From the NCBI GenBank assembly GCA_045226255.1, contig JBGVCG010000017.1:82049-146048 (forward strand): a DNA stretch of 64,000 nt, given 5' to 3'. Under the pieces are notes generated by a model. That model saw only the letters and a list, made by a program, of their open reading frames with translations. It was not told where the DNA came from and ran no database searches. Origin of the DNA: UBA1181 sp045226255. GTDB taxonomy: Bacteria > Bacteroidota > Bacteroidia > Bacteroidales > Paludibacteraceae. The position numbers and the translations under genes are program-made. Below, piece after piece: positions 8,497 through 14,814 of this stretch. Position 1 is the first letter of the stretch; the number at the start of each line of letters is the position of its first letter.

Positions 8497-8943
8497 CTAA
8501 TTCGTCACCACAATATATTCCCCCGAATCCCGAATATTCCTATACATCCTGAGGGGAGTGGATGAAGTTCCCTCAACGACGTTGCCCACACCATACGACA
8601 AGTCGAACTTGGCCCCACAAAGCGGACACGAGGCGAAAGGCATGGAAATCGTTATCGGGTTCATCCTCGACTTATCGTTCGGACACGCCAAGTCACAACA
8701 ACCTAACTTACCTTCTAGGTCGCGGAAAATGGCAACACCCCCATATCCCAACTTGAAATTGGAGGGATAGAGTCCATCATACTCATAAACAACTACGTGA
8801 TTGGGGGTCCGCAATTCATTGTACTCGCTCGTGCGGGTCTTTACATAGACTTCACTATTCGGGACAAGGGACTCGTCATCTCTGCATGAAAAAAGAATCA
8901 GAAAGGACAATACCAAAGAAAAGTATATAGAGCACCTCTTCAT
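8497..8943 (-). CDS. Rieske-like lipoprotein with altered metal ligands
   Basis: The start at 8943 gives a lipoprotein signal ending in LILFSC (Cys20); the upstream in-frame codons only extend it with an implausible N-terminus. The mature domain has the Rieske-type layout: ACPND in the first ligand loop and SCPLCGAKFDLSYG in the second. Classical Rieske proteins have C-x-H and C-x-x-H; here the first histidine position is asparagine and the second is cysteine, with an extra CC just before. It therefore may bind no [2Fe-2S] cluster, or a differently ligated metal such as zinc. Related lipoproteins occur in Bacteroidota, with unknown roles. A TATCTTTG -7 element precedes it. Confidence 0.75.
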   Translation of the reverse strand: MKRCSIYFSLVLSFLILFSCRDDESLVPNSEVYVKTRTSEYNELRTPNHVVVYEYDGLYPSNFKLGYGGVAIFRDLEGKLGCCDLACPNDKSRMNPITISMPFASCPLCGAKFDLSYGVGNVVEGTSSTPLRMYRNIRDSGEYIVVTN

Positions 8944-8963
8944 TGCGGATATATGTTTTCCTG

Positions 8964-8971
8964 CAAAGATA
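8964..8971 (-). promoter_or_regulatory. -7 promoter element for the Rieske-like lipoprotein
   Basis: Read on the minus strand this is TATCTTTG, an exact TAnnTTTG match, 20 bases before the ATG at 8943. No perfect TTTG box is present upstream. Confidence 0.6.
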
Positions 8972-9061
8972 ATCATTATTTGACGAAGGGGCGAAAAATT
9001 TTTCGCCCATCCCAATTATTTCTGAAATGAATCGTTTTTTCCTCTTCGTGATATCTAGTTC

Positions 9062-9069
9062 TATTTTTG
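9062..9069 (+). promoter_or_regulatory. -7 promoter element for the ureohydrolase-like gene
   Basis: TATTTTTG matches TAnnTTTG and lies 42 bases before the ATG at 9112, divergent from the lipoprotein promoter in the same gap. Confidence 0.5.
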
Positions 9070-9111
9070 TTTCCATAAATTCGCGTATCAATAGTAAAAA
9101 CCGTATCGCTA

Positions 9112-10224
9112 ATGTTGAACCTATATTTCGATAAGTGTGAGGATATTCACGCCCAATATGAAGCCTTCCCCTTTCAATTCTCTCTGGCGAACGACTTGGT
9201 GGAGGAGGATTACAACGTCGCCCTGATTGGAGTAAAAAGCGAATTAAACGAAACAAACCCCGGAAGCGCAACCGCACCAGACGCTATCCGACAACATCTC
9301 TATCCTCTGCAAGGCGGATTCAACAACATTAAAATCAAGGATCTAGGAAACCTAAAAAAAGGGAAAAGCTTATCCGACACCTATGCGGCTCTAAAGGCCG
9401 TGACGGAAGAGCTATTGTCCGCCGACGTGCTTCCCATCGTCATAGGAGGTAGCCACGAACTCACCAACCCTCTTTTCGAAGCGTTGAAGGAAAAACTTCC
9501 TCAAATCACCACCACCGTGGTGGACCGTAAATTGGACTATCCCTTCACCTCCTCCCAGATATTCGATGCGAATGCGTTCATAGACCGTATCATCGAAGAC
9601 CCACACAACGAAGAATTTAAACTATTAGGTTACCAAGGTTATTATTGCCCTAAACCTTTCTTATGCGAATTACAGAAGATGAAGTGCCAACTGGTACGTG
9701 TCGGAGAAATGTTCAGGAACATCGCTTCCACCGAACCATTGTTGCGGGATACTGACCTCCTCAGCATTGACATGTCTGCCGTACGCCATGCCGACTCTCC
9801 AGGCTTTGCCTACGCCATCCCCAACGGGTTGACGGGCGAGGAGATCTGCCAGCTTTCCCACTACGCCGGACTGAGTGATAGAATCTCCCTTTTCGGTCTC
9901 TTCGAGGCTAACCCCGCCTTTGACGACAGCGACCAGACCGCATCCCTTGCGGCACAAATCATCTGGCACTTCCTCGAAGGGCTCGACAACCGTTACGGCG
10001 ACTATCCTAAAAGGGAAATAAAATCATACGAAGAACGAGTGGCGATCTTCCCTTCGGAATCCGAAAAGAATATCCATTTCTTCCACAACAGGATGAATGG
10101 CCGATGGTGGATTAAAATTCCTACACAAACAGGAGATAAGATCTATGCCTGCCTTCCGTCGGATTACCAAACCGCCTGCGAAGGAGACATACCTGAAATC
10201 TGGATGCGTTATTACATGAACTAA
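9112..10224 (+). CDS. Ureohydrolase-family protein (formimidoylglutamase-like), probable pseudoenzyme
   Basis: A 370-residue member of the arginase/agmatinase/formimidoylglutamase fold. The order of family blocks is recognisable: IGGSHELT, VVDRKLDYP, SIDMSAVRHADSPG and GLFEANP. In active enzymes the corresponding blocks are GGDHS, DAHxD and SxDxDxxDP, whose His/Asp residues hold the two Mn ions. Here most of those ligands are replaced (S-H for D-H, DRKLD for DAHxD, IDMSAVR for DIDxxDP). A form with similar DxSxxR blocks is, as I recall, common in Bacteroidota and annotated formimidoylglutamase. Binding of metal and catalysis are doubtful. The C-terminal 80 residues with the WWIKIP motif are an extension typical of that Bacteroidota group. 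It stands alone, convergent with the PHP gene. Confidence 0.8.
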   Translation: MLNLYFDKCEDIHAQYEAFPFQFSLANDLVEEDYNVALIGVKSELNETNPGSATAPDAIRQHLYPLQGGFNNIKIKDLGNLKKGKSLSDTYAALKAVTEELLSADVLPIVIGGSHELTNPLFEALKEKLPQITTTVVDRKLDYPFTSSQIFDANAFIDRIIEDPHNEEFKLLGYQGYYCPKPFLCELQKMKCQLVRVGEMFRNIASTEPLLRDTDLLSIDMSAVRHADSPGFAYAIPNGLTGEEICQLSHYAGLSDRISLFGLFEANPAFDDSDQTASLAAQIIWHFLEGLDNRYGDYPKREIKSYEERVAIFPSESEKNIHFFHNRMNGRWWIKIPTQTGDKIYACLPSDYQTACEGDIPEIWMRYYMN

Positions 10225-10228
10225 GCGG

Positions 10229-10945
10229 TTATTCGTTCCGCTTCAGGCGTTGCCAAAACAGGTCAGGCTTGTCGTTGATGAGCAGAGCCTCCGGAAACTC
10301 TACCTCTTGTAGCAGTCGGTAGATGTGGTCGTAGCGGGCCACGTCGAAGGAGATGTGCGCGTCGCTTCCCATGATCACCATCAATTCATATTTCTTGCAG
10401 AGGGTCAGCAGTTGCTTGTGACATTCCCATGCTTTTTCCTTGCCTCGGCTCGGACTGAGGGAGCTGTTGTTGATCTCCAGCATCGCCCGTGTCTCCTTGG
10501 CGGTCTGCACCAACCGCTCATAATCGAGGTCGGCCGTACCATCGGCGGGATGGCTGATGATGTCAATCAGCGGATTCTTCATCACACCGATGACCGCATC
10601 CGTGTTCTCCTCGACGGTGCCAGGTCGGTAACAGGAATGGTGGATACCCGCTATGCGGATCTTCAGTTTGCGGATGCTCTTTTCGCTGAGGTCCAACGAG
10701 CCATAGGTATCCAAGATGTTGATCTCGGCACCCACAAGGATTTTCACCCCATATATCTCTTCCGGAATAACGCTCAGGTTGTTGAAGTATGCCGCATCGC
10801 ACGCCCCCTTGATGGTGGGTCCGTGTTCCGCCATGCCTAAAATCTGCAGACCTTTCTCCGCCGCAGCCTTGGCCATCTCCTGTATGGTACTGTAAGCGTG
10901 TCCGCTCACGATTGTATGTGTATGTACGTCTAACGCTACCTTCAT
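10229..10945 (-). CDS. PHP-domain phosphatase/hydrolase, YcdX type
   Basis: A 238-residue metal-dependent phosphoesterase. The PHP ligand set is complete: DVHTHT at residues 6-11, EHGP near 40, GAEINI near 73, HH near 103, ISHPAD near 132 and GSDAH near 194. This matches the YcdX group, which binds three metals and has phosphatase activity on small substrates. It is cytoplasmic (no signal peptide). The coding ends only 4 bases from the convergent ureohydrolase stop. The physiological substrate is unknown. Confidence 0.92.
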   Translation of the reverse strand: MKVALDVHTHTIVSGHAYSTIQEMAKAAAEKGLQILGMAEHGPTIKGACDAAYFNNLSVIPEEIYGVKILVGAEINILDTYGSLDLSEKSIRKLKIRIAGIHHSCYRPGTVEENTDAVIGVMKNPLIDIISHPADGTADLDYERLVQTAKETRAMLEINNSSLSPSRGKEKAWECHKQLLTLCKKYELMVIMGSDAHISFDVARYDHIYRLLQEVEFPEALLINDKPDLFWQRLKRNE

Positions 10946-11087
10946 ATTCTACCTCTGTTTATACAAATATAATTAAATTCCCTGAATGTATCAACCGATA
11001 AGCGGGTATTTGGAAAAATTTCGGTCGAAGCGAATCAAACCCCATTGGCACAAGCCAGAAGGCGATTAGACATTCCGTTCCAGAAAT

Positions 11088-11126
11088 AGTAAATCGTAAA
11101 TGGCTAAATAGTAAATGATTGTAAAC
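11088..11126 (+). repeat. GTAAAT-rich direct repeat cluster, left of carB
   Basis: The stretch contains repeated units of AGTAAATCGTAAAT / AAATAGTAAATGATTGTAAA. A closely related cluster lies at 14733-14773, on the other side of carB. Such AGTAAAT strings may be dispersed intergenic repeats of this genome. The remaining part of this 470-base gap holds the carB promoter and leader. Confidence 0.6.
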
Positions 11127-11207
11127 ATCCAATAGGGCAAACAATATCGCCGTGTTCGCCTTCGGAAAAAATATTTGTTATTATTTTTCAGTTTCATACA
11201 AAAGCAC

Positions 11208-11215
11208 TACCTTTG
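11208..11215 (+). promoter_or_regulatory. -7 promoter element of carB
   Basis: TACCTTTG is an exact TAnnTTTG match. Transcription would begin near 11222, about 8 bases before the ATG of the leader ORF and roughly 190 bases before carB, leaving room for a regulatory leader. Confidence 0.65.
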
Positions 11216-11229
11216 CCGAAATTTTAGAA

Positions 11230-11346
11230 ATGGATGCAGAAAATTTAAAAAACGGAGTGAACTTGAAAGGAATACATAAGGATATAGATTTCGGAGAGAC
11301 AATGAAAGTTGTCGATTCATTCTGTTTTTTTAATATTGTTTTTTGA
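11230..11346 (+). CDS. Putative leader peptide ORF of carB (38 codons)
   Basis: A short ORF between the carB promoter and a terminator hairpin. Its end, from an internal ATG at 11302, reads MKVVDSFCFFNIVF then TGA; the GGAGAG at 11293-11298 could serve that internal start. Four of the last eight codons are for Phe, and the RNA there has two long U runs (11325-11331 and 11339-11344). The stop codon is 4 bases before the hairpin. A ribosome stopping there would cover the 5' arm of the hairpin. This is the arrangement of the E. coli pyrBI leader, where U-run pausing couples UTP level to ribosome position. Translation is inferred, not shown. Confidence 0.5.
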   Translation: MDAENLKNGVNLKGIHKDIDFGETMKVVDSFCFFNIVF

Positions 11347-11349
11347 TGT

Positions 11350-11381
11350 TGCGTTGAGACTTTCTTCAACGCATTTTTTTT
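11350..11381 (+). terminator. Intrinsic terminator (attenuator) in the carB leader
   Basis: A perfect 8-base stem TGCGTTGA / TCAACGCA with an 8-base loop is followed by eight T residues. It lies 34 bases upstream of the carB ATG and directly after a short U-rich ORF, with no gene before it to terminate other than that ORF. This makes a conditional attenuator far more likely than a simple terminator. Confidence 0.85.
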
Positions 11382-11414
11382 GTTTACGAATGTTATGTTT
11401 AAAATTTGAATGAT

Positions 11415-14400
11415 ATGAGTCAGAAGTTAAAAAAGGTCATTTTGCTAGGCTCCGGAGCCCTGAAGATCGGGCAAGCGGGAGAGTTCGACTATTCCGGTTC
11501 GCAGGCATTGAAGGCAATGCGCGAGGAGGGTATCTCCACAGTTTTGATCAATCCAAACATCGCGACGATCCAGACGTCAGAGGGTGTGGCGGATAAGGTC
11601 TATTTCTTGCCTATCACTCCTTACTTCGTTGAGGAGGTTATCAAAAAAGAGCAGCCTGACGGCATCTTGTTGGCCTTCGGTGGACAGACCGCTTTGAACT
11701 GCGGTACCGCACTGTACACTTCTGGTACTTTGAAGAAGTATGGCGTCCAAGTGCTCGGCACATCCGTGGATGCCATCATGATTACGGAAGACCGCGACCT
11801 CTTCGTGAAGAAGTTGAAGGAGATCGAAGCGAAGACCCCTGTTTCACAGGCTGTCGAGAACATGGAGGATGCCTTGACGGTGGCTCGCCGCATCGGTTAT
11901 CCGGTGATGGTGCGTTCCGCTTATGCGTTAGGTGGTTTGGGTTCTGGTATCTGCGCCAACGAGCAAGAGTTCGTCGAGCTTTGCGACAGCGCCTTGGCTC
12001 ACTCCAAGCAAATCCTCGTCGAGGAGTCTTTGAAGGGTTGGAAAGAGATTGAGTTCGAGGTAATCCGTGACAAGAACGACCACTGCTTCACGGTGGTTCC
12101 GATGGAGAACTTCGACCCACTTGGCATCCATACGGGTGAGAGTATCGTGGTGGCTCCGATCATCTCCCTTTCCCAGGAGCAGATCAACATGCTGCAGGAA
12201 ATCTCCAAGAAAGTGGTACGCCACATCGGTATCGTCGGTGAGTGTAACATCCAATATGCGTTCAACGCTGAGACCAACGACTACCGTATCATCGAGATCA
12301 ACGCTCGTCTGAGCCGTTCATCCGCTTTGGCTTCCAAGGCATCCGGTTATCCGTTGGCTTTCGTGGCCGCTAAGTTGGCTTTGGGTTATTCCCTCGACCA
12401 AATCGGTGAAATGGGTACGCCTAACTCAGCTTACGTCGCTCCATCGGTTGATTATATCATCGTGAAGATCCCTCGTTGGGACTTGTCCAAGTTCGTGGGC
12501 GTAGACCGTGAGATCAACTCTTCCATGAAGTCAGTCGGCGAGATCATGTCCATCGGTAAATCCTTCGAGGAGATCATGCAGAAGGGTCTTCGTATGATCG
12601 GTCAGGGTATGCACGGTTTCGTGGGCAACCATGACATCGAGTTCGACGACTTGGATACGGAATTGTCACACCCTACCGACTTGCGTATCTTCGCCATCGC
12701 AGCAGCTTTGGAGAAGGGCTATTCCATCGAGAAGATCGTCGATTTGACGAAGATCGACAAATGGTTCATCGGCAAGTTGAAGAACATCGTGGACTACACG
12801 AAGGTGTTGGGTCAATACAAGAAGATCGAGGATATCCCGGCAGACGTGATGAAGGAGGCAAAACGCCTTGGCTTCTCCGACTTCCAGATCGCCCGTTTCT
12901 CCGAGAACCCTACAAACAACATGGAGAAGGAGATTCTCCGTGTGCGCGCCCTTCGTAAGAAACAGAATATCGTACCAGCCGTACGTCGCATCAACACGGT
13001 CGCTTCAGAGCATCCTGAGTTGACCAACTACTTGTACATGACCTATGGCGAGACTGAGCATAGCATCGATTATTCATACAGAAACGATAAGAGCATCGTT
13101 GTCTTGGGTTCTGGTGCTTACCGCATCGGTTCTTCCGTAGAGTTCGACTGGTGCTCCGTGAATGCGGTGAAGACGGCCCGTCAATTGGGTTACAAGTCTA
13201 TCATGATCAACTACAATCCTGAAACGGTTTCCACCGACTATGACATGTGTGACCGCCTCTACTTCGACGAGTTGAGCTTCGAGCGCGTGTTGGATGTCAT
13301 CGACTTGGAGATTCCTAAGGGTGTGATCGTCTCTGTGGGTGGTCAGATTCCGAACAACTTGGCGATGAAGCTTTATCGTCAGAACGTGCCGGTATTGGGT
13401 ACTTCCCCAGTTTCCATCGACCGTGCGGAGAACCGTCACAAATTCTCCGCCATGTTGGATCAGTTGGGCATCGACCAGCCTCGTTGGGGTGAGTTGACCA
13501 GCTCAGAGGATATCGACAACTTCATCAAGGAGGTTGGATTCCCTGTCTTGATTCGTCCTTCATACGTCTTGTCCGGTGCGGCGATGAACGTTTGCTACAA
13601 CCGTGAGCAGATGGAGACATTCTTGAAGATGGCCGCTAAGGTATCCAAGGAGTATCCGGTTGTCGTTTCTTCCTTCTTGCAGGGCGCTAAGGAAATCGAG
13701 TTCGACGCAGTTGCTAAGAATGGTGAAATCATCGAATACGCTATCTCCGAGCACGTGGAGTTCGCAGGTGTCCACTCAGGTGACGCCACATTGGTATTCC
13801 CTGCACAGAAGATCTATTTGGAGACAGTACGTCAGATCAAGAAGGTCAGCAAGAAGATCGCAAAGGAGCTGAACATCAGCGGTCCATTCAATATCCAGTT
13901 CTTGGCTAAGGACAATGCGGTGAAGGTGATCGAGTGTAACTTGCGTTCTTCGAGAAGCTTCCCATTCGTTTCCAAGGTACTGAAGCGCAACTTCATCGAA
14001 ACAGCTACCAAGATCATGTTGGATGCACCAATCGAGAAGGCAGACTCTTCTACTTACGATATCGACTACGTAGGTGTGAAGGCTTCCCAATTCTCCTTCG
14101 CCCGTCTGCACAAGGCGGATCCTGTCTTGGGTGTGGATATGTCCTCTACAGGTGAGGTTGGTTGCATCGGAAAGGACTTCGACAGCGCGATCATGACCTC
14201 CCTGCTCTCAGTAGGATATGTCGTTCCAAAGAAGGGTATTTTGGTCTCTTCCGGCGATATCAGAGGCAAGGTGGATTTGCTCGATGCCTGCAAGTTGCTC
14301 GCCGCTGGCGGTTACAAAATCTACGCTACGGAGGGAACGCAGAAGTTCCTCGCAGACCATGGCGTTGAAGCTACAGTGGTTAGCTGGCCAGATGAGCAGA

Positions 14401-14633
14401 ACCACAATACGAATATCATTTCGTTGTTACAGGAACATCAGGTTGATTTGGTTGTCAATATCCCTAAGAACCAAACTAGACGTGAGTTGACCAACGGTTA
14501 CAAGATCCGCCGCTCCGCGATCGACCACAACATACCGTTGATGACGAACGCTCGTTTGGCAAGCGCCTTCATCAAAGCATTCTGCAACATGAAGGAGACT
14601 GACATCGAGATCAAGACTTGGCAAGAATATTAA
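11415..14633 (+). CDS. carB: Carbamoyl-phosphate synthase large subunit
   Basis: Makes carbamoyl phosphate from bicarbonate, ammonia (delivered by CarA) and two ATP, feeding pyrimidine and arginine synthesis. The ATG at 11415 gives 1072 residues, the normal length, starting MSQKLKKVILLGSGALKIGQ; the TTG three codons upstream is an artefact. Two homologous ATP-grasp halves are seen: the first with SAYALGGLGSG and EFEVIRD, the second with RPSYVLSGAAMNV and EIEFDAVAK, followed by a C-terminal MGS-like allosteric domain beginning near GILVSSGDIRGKVDLLD. That domain binds UMP or ornithine in enterobacteria. carA is not adjacent. Codon use is biased toward TTG, GGT and CGT, as in frdA and frdB, which suggests high expression. 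The leader with terminator suggests pyrimidine-controlled attenuation. Confidence 0.97.
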   Translation: MSQKLKKVILLGSGALKIGQAGEFDYSGSQALKAMREEGISTVLINPNIATIQTSEGVADKVYFLPITPYFVEEVIKKEQPDGILLAFGGQTALNCGTALYTSGTLKKYGVQVLGTSVDAIMITEDRDLFVKKLKEIEAKTPVSQAVENMEDALTVARRIGYPVMVRSAYALGGLGSGICANEQEFVELCDSALAHSKQILVEESLKGWKEIEFEVIRDKNDHCFTVVPMENFDPLGIHTGESIVVAPIISLSQEQINMLQEISKKVVRHIGIVGECNIQYAFNAETNDYRIIEINARLSRSSALASKASGYPLAFVAAKLALGYSLDQIGEMGTPNSAYVAPSVDYIIVKIPRWDLSKFVGVDREINSSMKSVGEIMSIGKSFEEIMQKGLRMIGQGMHGFVGNHDIEFDDLDTELSHPTDLRIFAIAAALEKGYSIEKIVDLTKIDKWFIGKLKNIVDYTKVLGQYKKIEDIPADVMKEAKRLGFSDFQIARFSENPTNNMEKEILRVRALRKKQNIVPAVRRINTVASEHPELTNYLYMTYGETEHSIDYSYRNDKSIVVLGSGAYRIGSSVEFDWCSVNAVKTARQLGYKSIMINYNPETVSTDYDMCDRLYFDELSFERVLDVIDLEIPKGVIVSVGGQIPNNLAMKLYRQNVPVLGTSPVSIDRAENRHKFSAMLDQLGIDQPRWGELTSSEDIDNFIKEVGFPVLIRPSYVLSGAAMNVCYNREQMETFLKMAAKVSKEYPVVVSSFLQGAKEIEFDAVAKNGEIIEYAISEHVEFAGVHSGDATLVFPAQKIYLETVRQIKKVSKKIAKELNISGPFNIQFLAKDNAVKVIECNLRSSRSFPFVSKVLKRNFIETATKIMLDAPIEKADSSTYDIDYVGVKASQFSFARLHKADPVLGVDMSSTGEVGCIGKDFDSAIMTSLLSVGYVVPKKGILVSSGDIRGKVDLLDACKLLAAGGYKIYATEGTQKFLADHGVEATVVSWPDEQNHNTNIISLLQEHQVDLVVNIPKNQTRRELTNGYKIRRSAIDHNIPLMTNARLASAFIKAFCNMKETDIEIKTWQEY

Positions 14634-14658
14634 TTCAGTTCTATTGTGTAATTATAGG

Positions 14659-14704
14659 GGAAGGGAATCGATCCTGCAAAGGATGGGTTCCCTTCCTTGT
14701 TTTT
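14659..14704 (+). terminator. Intrinsic terminator of carB
   Basis: The outer stem GGAAGGGAA / TTCCCTTCC encloses a small inner stem (ATCC / GGAT) and is followed by TTGTTTTTG, 25 bases after the carB stop. Confidence 0.85.
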
Positions 14705-14732
14705 GCGCCGGCATGAGCTATGGAAGATCACT

Positions 14733-14773
14733 AATTGTAAATAGTAAATCATTAAATAGTAAATAGTTTTAAA
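14733..14773 (+). repeat. AAATAGTAAAT direct repeats, right of carB
   Basis: The string TAAATAGTAAAT occurs in imperfect tandem copies separated by short A/T spacers, similar to the cluster at 11088-11126. It lies just upstream of the lyase gene's promoter-like element. Confidence 0.65.
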
Positions 14774-14782
14774 CTCTTTTCG

Positions 14783-14790
14783 TATCTTTA
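14783..14790 (+). promoter_or_regulatory. Near-consensus -7 element of the lyase gene
   Basis: TATCTTTA differs from TAnnTTTG only in the last base and lies 25 bases before the ATG at 14815. Confidence 0.35.
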
Positions 14791-14814
14791 GGCTAAACAA
14801 ATAAATACGTTATC

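Noticed and set aside
10325..10840. A + strand ORF of 171 codons within the PHP hydrolase
   Set aside because: The minus-strand PHP protein carries the complete metal-binding set; the + ORF has none.
11302..11346. Phenylalanine-biosynthesis attenuator reading of the Phe-rich leader
   Set aside because: The downstream gene is carB, unrelated to Phe synthesis; U-run pausing explains the codons better.
11350..11381. Simple terminator for an upstream gene instead of an attenuator
   Set aside because: The nearest upstream gene (PHP hydrolase) is on the other strand and reads away from here; only the short leader ORF lies between promoter and hairpin.
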